A DNA stretch of 64,000 bases from Ditylenchus dipsaci (lineage: Eukaryota; Nematoda; Chromadorea; Rhabditida; Anguinidae). Each line of letters opens with the position of its first letter. Position 1 is the stretch's first letter. The stretch covers positions 124,001 through 188,000 of the forward strand of contig SADC01001025.1 of NCBI GenBank assembly GCA_004194705.1, given 5' to 3'. The position numbers and the translations under genes are program-made. The notes below the pieces were generated by a model. That model did no database searches, had not been told where the DNA came from, and saw only the letters and a list, made by a program, of their open reading frames with translations. Positions 1 to 11,400 of this stretch are shown here, piece by piece.

Positions 1-1510
1 GGCCAATCTGGTCCGAAAAATCACAAGGATTGCGATTTTTCTGATCCTTTTTTGCAAATGACTAAATTTTTTTCTATGCTCGATATAATAGCCCCAAGGT
101 TTCGATAAAAGGTTATATTGGGAACCGCGGGTCCTAATGCCAAAAATGTGGTCATTTACAGACACGATTAGCGAAGTTGGAATCTTTGCGATTTTTCGGC
201 CGAAACTTAACATTGGAATCTTTGGACTGACTTTAGACACTTAAAAAAGGTTTCGAAAAAGAAGGTAAAAGCTGAAGGTCGAACTTGAGGGTGTGCCGGT
301 ATATCGGCACTTGAGTATATCAATACAGAACCAAAATATTCGTGCGTTTGATAATTAACCCACAATTTACTTGATTCTTCGACAAATGATTTTTCGTTGA
401 GTTTTTTTTCAGTAAAACCCATGGTAAATACATTGTTACAAGAAGCATTGTTGTAAATCTTCCAAATATATTCTGTTTCATTCATTTAACTACTGCTGGC
501 ACTCCTCATAAAGTCATCTGCCCCTTCCCCAAACCAGCCATTAAAAGCAAAGGGTAATAAAAGTGTGGGCAAGCAAGCAAGAAAGTAGTAAGTGTGTGTG
601 ACATATGTGCTAGGCATTGTTATTCTGGCACAACAATGCTTTTATAGGGGGCTTGCAATTATGTCCAGGATGGATCAATTACTACCACTACGAGCTGGGA
701 CACATTAATGGCGCCTTTTTGACAGCATAATTGCGGGTAAACATCATGCTCTCCTCCGCTAATTTACCGTAGCTAAGAGATGGTCTGGGTGGTGATAAAG
801 TGACGATAATCTTACTAATTTATTTATTGCAGACAAGGTGAGTCGGTGATGTGCGGCAATCTAAAGTTGGTCGACGCCCAACAGGGCATCCAATCATTTG
901 TGGCCAAAAGCAAAGAGGTGCCTTCTTGGACCCACTCCAATGAAATACATAAATGATGCTTGCATTTAAAGCTTCAAGTGTTTAGAATTTCTAAAACTTT
1001 GAGTGGTTTTTTATAAATGTTTTATGCCGAGAAATTACCATCGGGTAGAAATTTATATAGGAGGTGCCGATTGTAGTCTATTTTCCACCTAGATTATGGA
1101 GCCTGAAAAAATTGAATCTAAGACCATATAGGTACGGAATCAATCACTTTGAATCTTTTAAAAATTTTTATTTTAAAATATTTTTTTCGCTTCTAAAATT
1201 ACAATTAGCACTGGATAAAATGGCATTTTTACCTGAAAATGTGTTGTTATTAAAGCTCGTCGCTTACTTTCTTCGTTGTTTCAATAAAAAAAATTATTTA
1301 TAAAAGTTTTTGTCTTTTTGATAAATAACAAAATAACAGAATACACAGATACTTATTCCGGCAATAATTGTTCTAACCCTTGTTTGCCGGTGGCTCAACT
1401 TCGGCTCATATGAAAATAATTTTTTCTGTAGCGGGGGATTATAGGCAGGCCTGTGTTTAGACAAAAATTATCCGGCGATAGGTAATACATGGGTATAGAT
1501 GTGTAAGGAT
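1..1510. other. Left-edge noncoding stretch with one weak ORF and a non-repeat island
   Basis: No gene is certain here. On the minus strand 485-207 is an ATG-led 92-codon frame whose first 65 residues (beginning MNETEYIWKIYNN) read like protein, but no family is recognised and no convincing splice site closes it. Positions 480-960 are less AT-rich, free of obvious repeats and rich in CA/TG words, unlike the flanking poly-A/T sequence. The remainder is simple AT-rich sequence. Confidence 0.3.
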
Positions 1511-2404
1511 TGTTGCGTCCAGTCGAACGACGTCTCCAGTCAAGACAATAGGTTTCACTTAGAAACCTATTGCGACTCTAATTTAGTCCAGATTTCAATA
1601 AGCAAATTCAAATAAGGATTTTCTCTTCCAGATTTAGTCGACATAGGGAGTCTAGCTTCAAAATCATAATTCTATTTGTGGATCTGATTGTTGAAGCTTG
1701 CTCTATCTGATGTCTAAGGTTAGTGCTAAAGTTATTAGTTTGGTACACACTCAGTTGAGATCACTCCTGACAATAAGCCGTGCTGTTCCAGTACTTTGTT
1801 TGACTATGGATTCAAACTTAGTGTTCCAGTTATTAATCCATTAAAGAGAGTCAAGCTAAATAGATGATTTTAGCTCATAGATGATTTCGAAGTTCTAGAT
1901 TTATATAGTCCTGATATCACTCCAGACCCAGAGGCCGATTTGGTCCTGGCCTTGGATTTATTTACAGATACTAGCGAATGAGACGAAGTTCATCCGGCCT
2001 TTTTTGATGGATCAAGCTCGCAAGAATCTTTCGTGGTGTCAACTTCAGCATGCCGGGACTCCCTCCGTGTGGTTTCGATCTCCTCCTCCAGTCCGCGCTC
2101 CCAATTGCAATACGAAAGTATGTCTCCAGCTGGTGGTCTATTGGTGCCTGCCATGGGTGAATGGGAAAAAGTCTCGTCCAGTCTTCAGCATTTGGTCTCC
2201 TCCTCAGAAGTCAAGTTCGGCGGCTCTTCAGTTGTGCCTGCTGCCACTGTGGCGAAATAGGAATCTAAAGAATCTCCAGTTTGTCTAATATCAAGTTCCC
2301 TTATTATTTCTCCAGATTGTATCCCTGTTCCCATGTCACCATGGTGCACTAATAAAGATACCCAGTTGAAACAAGACTTTTTGTTTACTCATGTATACTC
2401 TCCC
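1511..2404 (+). pseudogene. Stop-ridden relic coding sequence, family unknown
   Basis: One frame reads like protein from about 1511 to 2404. Its best part (1739-2404) is interrupted only by in-frame stops: TGA 1865, TAG 1871, TGA 1979, TAG 2258, ending at TAA 2405. Between them are stretches such as LIDDFEVLDLYSPDITPDPE, FFDGSSSQESFVVSTSAC, MGEWEKVSSSLQHLVSSSEV and CIPVPMSPWCTNKDTQLKQD. The same frame gives SNDVSSQDNRFHLETYCDSN near 1526, followed by a stretch with many stops up to 1738. The product would be acidic and Ser/Pro-rich, with recurring S-P-V/S-P-D words. The frame never shifts over the 1739-2404 stretch, which is unusual for an old pseudogene. No domain is recognised. Small introns whose lengths are multiples of three could hide some stops, but 1865 and 1871 are too close to an exon edge for a normal intron. 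Confidence 0.4.
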
Positions 2405-2833
2405 TAAAACGCTAGTGCAATATACATCCCCCCCTGATAATTTAGAGTTAGGCTGAGGGTCTGGCCATTACCCCGCTTTTAAAAAAAATCGAAAATGGTA
2501 GTTTTAGGAACCCTAAAAATGATTGAAGGGGGAAGGGGTATATTAAACTAGTTTTAGGGGGGGATACATTACACCAGAGTCAATTATCGCTGCCTCCGAC
2601 ATTTATCCACCAAAAAATTATCCTTCGCCTTTGAGGTTCCACAGAGACTGGAAGCGGAGAAATCGGCTAGCACTTCGAAGTATTTCTCCGAAAGCCAACA
2701 CTGTAATGATAACGGGTAAAGTTATAATAAATGGAGAATGGTATTTAAACGAAATCATATCTGGGATTCCTGGGATATTAGTAGTATTTATTTCTAATTT
2801 GCGGGTTTACATCTAGATCTTCTTTTCAAAATA

Positions 2834-2951
2834 CAGTCTCGATAAACTGGCTATCCTGGAGACCAGTCTTGGGTGCCGGTTTATCGGGGTAATCTTTATC
2901 GGCCAGCCAAATCAGGCTTTTTGATAGTGCAGGTTTATCGAGAGTTGACTG
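2834..2951. repeat. Short MITE, pogo/Tc1-like ends
   Basis: It begins CAGTCTCGATAAACTGG and ends as the reverse complement of CAGTCAACTCTCGATAAACC, flanked by TA on both sides. The terminal word CAGTCAA..TCGATA recurs in seven other places in this window. Confidence 0.6.
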
Positions 2952-2953
2952 TA

Positions 2954-4075
2954 ATTGAAATTTCGAGGTTGTTTATAACATGAAATTTTGGTATTTTAAG
3001 ATTTAGATTATGCTATGAAATGACAAAAATTATGATTGGACGCCAGAAATAATACTCTTTGCTTAAAGCACGCTCAGAATGAGTGTGGGACTGAGTGCGA
3101 GATTCGGCCTGTTTTTAACGCGGGAAGAGCTGTACTTTTTTCTTCGCTGAAATTTTTTTCTGTTGCTACCATCTGGTAGCTAAGATTCAGGGCTTCAAAA
3201 TAATTTATTGGCAAGCAACGTCTGATAAAAAAAATTGCGGTAAAAATGGTTAGGTCGGCACTCAGAACCACACTCAAGCATACACCCGGACGGGTTCCAG
3301 ACAACTAGAGTACGCGACTGCTGTATGGAGTCCTAAGCTGAAACAAGACTCTGATATTATAAAAAAAGGTTAAAAATTCTTCACAAAAGAGCTTCTATTA
3401 AAAGTTTTTATAACAAAAATCGGCGCTAGTAGCGAATACCCCAACATCACCGGAACAACACCGATTTTTTTTCTGGATACGCCTTTGACTAGCCTACCCT
3501 GTGCTTAAGGCTTTGTCTAAGTCAAAAAAGATAAAAAAAATATTGAAAAAGACCAAAGAACAGAACGCCGAAAATATGTCCAAAGAGCCGGGAAACGCTC
3601 CTACGCCTAAAATTTACATGAAAACTTATTGAATTTTATTTTTTATATATTATTCGTATATTTTATTTTTTATCAAATGTTTCTTATATCCAGTACATAG
3701 CATACTGGTGCCACAATTTCTTTTATATCTGTGAAAACTTGGCTAAAAAGTGTGTATGTTGTGCCAGTGCAGCAAATTTGTAGCCAGAGAAGCCAGAGGA
3801 TTAGGGATTAAGTATGTGCAAAGAGGGTTAGCACCTGCTGGTTTGCCTGCAAGGTCTCCTCAAGAATGCCTACAAAATATGTGGTGAAGCACAAGCAGCG
3901 GGAAAAGTTGAACCGCTGGATAGCTGGCTGCATGCATAAATATTTCACAAGCTATTACTTTAATGCAGGTTACATTTTTTAGGTTTTGTGATAAAATCAA
4001 AAAAATTGGGTAAAAAAAAATGAGACAATAAAATTTTTGAAAGAGGCACAAGCTACAGTTTAAGTACTCTTGGCT
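2954..4075. other. Noncoding AT-rich stretch
   Basis: I see no gene, no strong repeat structure and no long plausible frame. The short frames present have no coding character. Confidence 0.5.
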
Positions 4076-4373
4076 AAACTGCACTATTACCCACTGGCTC
4101 TAAATGGCCCCAAATCATGTTTTTTCCACGTTTTAGCATCTAAAACGTATAAAAACAGGTTTTTAGGACGCGGTCGACCATTTTTTTGTTTAACAGGACA
4201 TCTAGGTACCCTCTCCAAGGGAATTAACTTGGCCCCCAAGGTAAAAAGTCAAAATTGGTCAAAAAATTTTTTAAATGGTACCGCGCCCTAAAAACATGTT
4301 TCCTATACATTTTAGATGCTAAAACGTTGAAAAAACATGATTTGGGGCCATTTAGAGCCAGTGCGCAATTGTG
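4076..4373. repeat. Fold-back repeat
   Basis: An arm near 4093-4145 (from ACTGGCTCTAAATGGCCCC) is the inverse of 4310-4363. The loop holds a second inverted word containing GCGGTCGACC / GGTACCGCGCCC and a remnant of the 'GGxACCxxGGxxAAAAAGTC' arm of the larger fold-back family at 6600 and 42785. Confidence 0.6.
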
Positions 4374-6599
4374 CATTCCAGCCGTACTCTTTCACAGTAA
4401 ACCTAGAAATTCGGTTCCTGCCTAAAGTTCAACAATTTTTTGCTCAATGTTTCGAATAGAGAAAGGTAAAAAGGTTTTTGTCGGTGATCACGACTAACTC
4501 TAATATATCTGTATTACGGTCATCGGGAGCGCCTTGTTATAAAAATAATCATGGTGATTGCGGTCAAGGTGATCAGGCTGACCATAATCATCTCAATCAT
4601 CGCAATGAACACATTTTAAAATCGACAGGAAGATTAAGGTAAAAATGGCAATCACTTCTATTAGAGTTAGTCCCGATAACCCACAAGAAACATTTCGTGA
4701 TTAATCTTTTAAGAAAATGATCGGCCATTTTTTAATTCGACCATTTGGCGGCTACATGGCCAAACACTGGCCAGTTTTATTTATACCATATATTTCCACA
4801 ATAAGAAACCTGGAAGGATCACCAATTAAAAGATTCCGTCAAACTTCCGATCATTTTTAATAACTCTGCCATATGGCCATGACCCAACCCGAGATCTAAG
4901 TCTATTGTCAATTATGATTCGCACGATTTAAAATACGTTTTTTTAAATTTAGGCTTACCAAATATTTTGGATCTGCATGAACGAATCTAGTGTTTTTAGC
5001 AATGACAAACGAAATCAAAATCGTTGTGATTTTTGAACAACATGTATATTGACGAATCAAAATTAACAAAAAAAAACTTAACGTCAAAACAATTAGGTCA
5101 AAAAAGTAAGTGTCGAACTCTTTTGGCATACCTAGGATCAAGCGTCCACTATAAAATCACATAGTTGTAAAAAACTCAGAAGTGTAAAAAACTAAATTTT
5201 TCTAAAACTGAAAAGTAGGCTGGGATCATAAATATCAGATTTTTAATTTTACGCTTAAAAACAGCAAATCGGTGGTTGTCTGATCAATAGGATGTTCAAC
5301 TTATAACATAAAAGTAAAAAGAGGTGGGAGCTTAACTATGGAATGTGCTGCTAGTAGTACTGTGTGTGTGCAATGCTAGTGGTGGCGCAGCCTCCAACCC
5401 ATTAAATAAATTGGAAATGAGGTAGAATGCCACAATGGCTCCAGGAGGAGCACTCCCTAATTGGGGCACATAAGCCACAGGAATCAATTGTTGGTGTTGA
5501 CTACTACCATTAACTGTAGTGCCTATCTTTTCTGTTCCAACCAGTCATTGATCCACCACCCCCAAAAAACAGCTCAGTCAATTGCTCCCAGCCAAAAGTG
5601 GAGGAGGAGAGATCCTCCTGAATGATTGGCTGGACAGGTCCTGTGGAGCTCCGCCCCCAATTGTTGTCTGCTCCTCATATTTGCAGCTGTCAGAGCCTTT
5701 CTTTCTAGCTTTCTTGCCCCCTCTCACCCCAACTCTTTTTTTGTTATATATGTGTGTGGATGGATGGGCTGCCGGATGGATTGACTGCGGATTATTTGGC
5801 AAGACAACTGGAGAAGGGGGATCAAGGAGTTGGTAGTTGCACCAGCCCCTTCCTCAATAATACAAGTATCTTCTTCCTCATTACTGTAGAGTGGTTTCAC
5901 TAGGTCTGGCTGGTTGCCTCCTACTAGAACTTCTTTTTATTTTCACACTTTTATTGATGAGCTTGTTTGATTTTGGTCAAATTGACCAAAAATACTAATT
6001 ACTCACCTTTTTTTCTTATTTTGGCAGATTTCAGTACAAATAGAGATGTAGCATGAAAAACTGCCCACTTCAAAATTTAAGCTTTAGGCACTGCGTTAAG
6101 TGGCGTTCTTAAAATAGTGTGCGATATTTTATAAGCTGTAAATTTAGATGGAAAATTGGGATCAGAAATACCGGAAAATGTGATGCCGAGAATTTAATTT
6201 TTTGATAAGAACATTTTTTTAGTTTTGTTAATGCAGCTATTAGGTTGTTCGGAGAGTTCGCGGAATTTCACACCAACATCGGCCGAATATCAAACTATGT
6301 GTCAAACTTGGCGTACGTTTGGCTATTTATAGCAATATATTCCGAATGTTGTTTTTACATATCTAAAACAATACAAAACAGTTAAAAAACAATATTTTGC
6401 ATCAAAAATAAGAAACTATAACGCCAAAAACACAACAGGTGGACCATTACGAAATTCCGTGAACTTTCCGAACAACTTAATACTTGTATCTAACTGACTG
6501 TAACTATTTGTATGCAAAAATGTCGCCGCTTTAAGACGCTTGTGAGTATTTCATCTATTCTAATAAAAATTATGTTCCACACATCAAAAATGGGACAAA
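4374..6599. other. Noncoding; non-repeat island at 5330-5900
   Basis: 4374-5330 and 5940-6599 are AT-rich with nothing recognisable. 5330-5900 differs: GC-richer, with CCACC/GGAGGAG words, and without inverted or tandem structure. It resembles the islands at 480, 9060, 10900, 15990, 17640 and 21080. Such islands next to a developmental regulator could be cis-regulatory, but only comparison with a relative would show it. Confidence 0.3.
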
Positions 6600-7330
6600 A
6601 AAAACGAGATAGCATCTTAATTATGCTTAAAACATGTTTTCAGGGCGCGAAAAGCAGTTTTTTGAAAAAAAAATTGAGATAAATTTGACTTTTTGTCTTG
6701 GTCCCTCAAGGTAAACCAACCTAAAAAGGTATCCAGATATCTCAAAAGATGGTATTTAAACAAAGTTTTGTTGACTGGAGCCTATAGCATAAAAAAACTT
6801 TCGTATGCGTGCATATTCATGCATCTAGAGTCCTTTCGAGTGATTTGTGCCTAAGGTATGTGGGTCTGCGCATCTCAACTCCAAGCCCCAAGCCCCGAAG
6901 GGGGCGCGAGGGGCTTGATGGGTTAGAGATGCGCATACCAATGCGGTAAATGGTGCCGGTGCGGCACCGGCCGCACTGGCACTGCCGGTGCCCGGTGCGG
7001 TGCCGGAGCTGAGATTTTTTTTATTTTTTTTCAGGCCGATGCGGTGCCGAAATTCCGAAATTTACATACATACCTTAGACATGATTTCGAGCAAGACTCA
7101 TGACCAAAAATGCATATAAAGGCTACTTTTGCCCAGTTCCAGTGACCAAAACATGGTAGAATACCCTTATATACGGCGATTTTATAAGTTTTAGCGTATC
7201 TGTATACCCTTTTAGGTTGGTTTACCTTGGGGGACCAGGGCAAAAAGTCAAAGTTTAGTCAAGTATTTTTTTGTCAAAGAACTGCTTTCCGCACCCTAAA
7301 AACATAGTTAAAGCAAATGAACATGCTATA
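6600..7330. repeat. Large fold-back element (family A) with a nested hAT end
   Basis: Outer arms 6690-6745 and 7196-7252 are inverse copies (TTTTGxCxTGGTCCC..AAGGTAAACCAACCT). The middle carries the family core: a GCATCxAGAGT word, an AAGGTATGTGxG word, and a hairpin of CAAGCCCC around a GAAGGGGGCGC loop, then GAGATGCGCA and ACCTTAGACATGA. Related copies lie at 14077, 42785, 49490, 56190, 59066 and 60137. About 6947-7063 is a separate insertion rich in GGTGCCGGTGCGG, the subterminal word of the hAT remnant at 27764. Confidence 0.7.
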
Positions 7331-8287
7331 TTGTTTTAAAAAAACACCATCTAGACGGATTTCGCGACACTAAGGATTCGATAATTTTTCCTTAGACAAA
7401 AACCCGGTTTTTTTAACAGACCTGATTCTACCCTACTCAAAAGCTTTTAATTTTTGCAATAAGCATGACTAAAATCCACCATCTCCAATTTGGAGGGCAA
7501 GAAAAAAGTTTTTGAAGCAAGTTCAATTATACGTATTTGCATAGGCGTACACAGGATTGCAAAATTTTTCCTGACGGAGGGGCTAAAAGGGCTAGAAAGG
7601 CTTAAAAATCCTGACGGGAGAGGCCAATCCTTATTAAAAAATACTGACGGGTGAGGCTATAGCCGGCTAGCCCCACCCTGGGTACGCCAATGCATATTTG
7701 TGTTAAAAAAGAGCTTAGATAATTTACTTGAGGGTTCCGGAAAGATATCCATCATTAGGCGAAAAATCGGGCTGTAAAATAATAACTTCAGAAATAGCGT
7801 GAATACCCCATATCACCTCTCCCCGTCCCAAATACTATACAGAGATATTTTCAAGAATATGGTCGAACATCATCGAAAAAATATCTTGACATGGAATACT
7901 CCCTAAAATTTTGGCCGGCCATTTTAACAACCCTGAATAAACGCAACCCTAAATAATAAAGCTTTGAGTAGCCCAAACATCACTGTTCAGACACTTAAAG
8001 AAGTTAGTAGCGATGAAAAGATTTCGCCGCTGATGACTTTTACTTCTAGACAAGTTTACCTGATTGGGCACTTTTTTGCAGTAGAGAGGTTTGGGCTAGG
8101 TGATATGGTTGAATTTGATTTTAATAATGTTTCAAATTTTTCTCGAGCAGTGATATTATTTTCAGCAGTTCACTTATATCTTATATGACGGTCTTTGAGA
8201 CTAGACAGTTTTGGTGAAAATGTCCTTTGAGCTTCGTGTAATCTGACTTAACCGTCCATATATTTAGACAGTTGAGGTGTGTGGGAC
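7331..8287. other. Noncoding stretch upstream of Lim3
   Basis: It is AT-rich with degraded repeats. 7440-7515 is an inverted copy of the 'CTCCAAATTGGAGATGGTG' unit of the tandem array at 47040. A short plus-strand frame at 7964-8188 (SSPNITVQTLKEVSSDEK...) has some coding look but no family and no clear splice sites. A promoter for Lim3 would fall here; I see no convincing core motif. Confidence 0.3.
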
Positions 8288-8471
8288 ATGGTGGAGATCT
8301 CCCAAGTTTGCAATAATAGCCAGTCCACCTGTTCACCCATCCCTTCTTCCAGCCACCTTGCAACAACTAGCACTAGCAGTGGATCAACAGGTTGTAGTAG
8401 TATTGGCCAGTCTTCTTCTAATTCCTTATTGTTAGCTGCAGAGTCAGGGGCAGACAACGGCATCCTCCAAG
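8288..8471 (+). CDS. Lim3: Candidate first coding exon of Lim3
   Basis: The ATG at 8288 follows an in-frame TGA and opens [12 protein letters not shown], followed by a Ser/Thr-rich stretch ending [16 protein letters not shown]. The exon would end in phase 1 at a weak donor (GTTGGA, 8472), which matches the phase needed to enter the LIM1 exon at 13104 as Glu-Asn-Cys. The Ser-rich low-complexity N-terminus is typical of the variable N-termini of this family. This is inference from phase, composition and position; an alternative or additional first exon is possible, since vertebrate LHX3 uses two. Confidence 0.45.
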
Positions 8472-11400
8472 GTTGGAAGCTCACTTATTAAAGAAGGGAA
8501 AACTAAGGGGTTCTCTAGTCCCCTGATTTGCATAATATCTATTTCCATAGGAAAGAGTCATGGCTGTGTTCCCGCCCGCTACTACTCTAAATTTATTTAC
8601 TGCTAACTAGGCATCAACTGGTTAGCTAATACAGAGCATAAGTTGAGGAAATCTATAAAAATACTGATTTACAACAAAGTTCGGATCTTCGGGACAAATT
8701 TCAGTGTACACCCCGGATTCGCCGCGGCGAAAATCCTAAATTTTAATGTTTTGAGCATACTTATGTGTATGGCAAAATAGTGCAACTAAAATGCCCGGGT
8801 TTGAGATAACTTTTCCCTGTTTCGCGGTTTAATATGCTATTAGGCGTCGATGGATAAAAAATTTTGTTGCTAGAGCTAGTCATATTTTCAGTGCTAGTAA
8901 ATAAAAACCCAAATCCTCTTTAAATATTTATTTTATTTTTCATTTCTTTAAAGCTCTTTTATTGTCGATAAAATAACTTTTTCTCAATTTAATAACCGAA
9001 AAAACTTTTAAAGGTAAACATGCAAAAAATAAAAACCCTCCAGTTTGGATGGTTCCCTAGGAAATAAAAGCTGCTAGTTCACACTTACTACAAACACACC
9101 TAACCCTCAATAAATGCAGCTGTGGGAAACTTAAGAAAAATCGGTAGCTGTACATTTCATTCACTCACTTTCCTAACAGTTAACCACAATTATTCTTGTT
9201 TCTGAATCGGCGTAAATCAGCCAGTGTGCCAGTCAAAATGGCATTTATTGAGGTTTCTTCTCTTGATGGATGCCCCCTAAGCCGCCTTTCCCAACCACAG
9301 ATATTTTTTGTCAGAGAGGGGACAGCCGCCCTGCAAGCGGCGGTCTCAGCAGGGATCCCCTGTTCCATGGTGTGTTCCTCGCCTGTTTTTAGAGAATGGC
9401 AGTGATGTTATTTTTGTCTAATTTGGAAATGGTGGGGCATCAGCAGGAGAAGAAGTTTTGATGCGATCCACCGTAGGCTACGGTAGATTGAGGCAAGGAG
9501 AAAACTTCTTCTTGAGAAGATGCTCCTGCTCCTAATACAACTGATTTCCGGTTTGACTGTGGTGGTGGTGTTTGTTGGTGGATTGCAAAAGAGAAATAAA
9601 AAAGAGCTGGTGTATTCATTCAATCAACTTTTTACAGCTAGACAAGACGGAACTAGGCGCTGAGGTTTGGGGTAAGCAAAAGAAAAAGCATATTCTTCTT
9701 CATTGTGGTGTCTCCCACTGGTGGGAATGCTGCTGCTGTCCCTACATGGAGGGGAGAGAGGGGTTATGATTGATGGTCAGCCGGACCAACCAGAAGTGAA
9801 TTTACTTAAAATTGGCAACTTTTTTTTACATGTCCTTTTTTTGGTGGAGGAAAAATGGATTTATTGAGCAGCAATCAAAGAAAAAATAAGTTTAAAAAAC
9901 TTATGTTTAAGCAATACTAGTTATGGTTTAAGCAATACTAGTTTTTTTGCAGTTAGAGCATTGAAAAATTTAACATGGTTAGTATTTGTATTTTGGTGAC
10001 TTTGAAAGGGCAAAGATTTTTTGCCGCTTAAAAATATTTACTGAAAAGCTTTTTCATCTTTTAAAATTACTTTTTAGCGACAGAAAAAAGCTTTATCTAC
10101 TTTGAAGATACATTGGTCATCAATATATATTAGGATTTCTTTGAACGCATTTCCCCAATATTTTCAAAATTAAAAAGTTTCATTTTAATTTAAACTTCGA
10201 GTAGAGTATTTCAAACTAGACTCTCCACTCAAGGTTTTTTAGAAATGGTGAAGCATTACCCATTAAATTCGATCTCCACATGATTTGCAATATTTTTAGT
10301 CCATTTTAAGGACTTTTTGGCGTTATTATACAAACCCGGCCCCATAAATCAAATCTTTTCAAAATCGCTGTAACTTTCTGAAAGTTCTGAAAAGAAAAAT
10401 TTATAGGGCGGGGGTATTGTTTAATAGGGTCGGCTTTTTTATGTTTTATGGATATTTAAAATAATCTGTACACCTTTCTTTAAAATTTAACAATAATGGC
10501 CCTGAAAATCCAACTCTCGAGTAAGAAAGCCTGAGAAAAGCGAGCCCCTTTCGTTTTAGAGAAGCGGATAGGGGCTCGAAACAGACTGATTCTGACAGGG
10601 AGGGGGTCCAGCTAAGGAAGTATCAGACTGTATAAGTGATTTTTTCGAAAAAACATACAGACTTTTTTTTAACATTTCTCTTAAACAAAAAGGTAATTTT
10701 CGCTTACAACGAACTGACGATTAAGTTAAGACTGAAATTTTAAAAAAATTGGAAATTTCGGGAATTGTGTTACCATATATTTTGCTAGACCTTTGTTTCT
10801 TTGAAAATGCTTTTCATAGGTTATAAATTCAAGTTCTAAGCCAAAATAAGTTTTAGTTCTGACCCGAACCCAAATGTAACTATTTATATACTGCCATATG
10901 CAAAATATGTGTGTTGAGTGGCTGTAAGAGCTGTCCGGAGCACCTGCTTGCGGGTCTAGGGGATCTTATCTAGTGGTTAGCAGCAGCAGGGTGTGTTTGT
11001 GTGCACATAGAGCGGCAGCAATAACAAAGGCAGCATAATTTATCATCATGGAGTAGCTAGGTGTGAAGGAGAAGAAGCCACCCTCATTTGCTCATTGAAC
11101 CGCCTAATGGACTATAGGCTGGCCCGCATTTGGCAAAAGCAGAAGAGCACACCAAATAAATAAATATAGATAAATTTGCAAAGCGGAAGGAGAGCCAAGT
11201 GGGGGATCAGGTTGCCCTCCCGCCCTTGCCATCTGATGGATGGATGCCCCTAATCCACGCCATAAAAAATGGCTAGAATAAGAAAGAGATTTTTTCAGGC
11301 GTGCATTTGCATAAGTGAGCAAGTGAATGGCTGAATATAAGAACAACACCGGCGGACTTGAGGGAAAAGGAATTCTACAAATTGAGCACGCACTCTTTTT

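Noticed and set aside
9196..9405. Possible alternative first exon of Lim3
   Set aside because: The available donors leave phase 0 or 2, while LIM1 needs phase 1.
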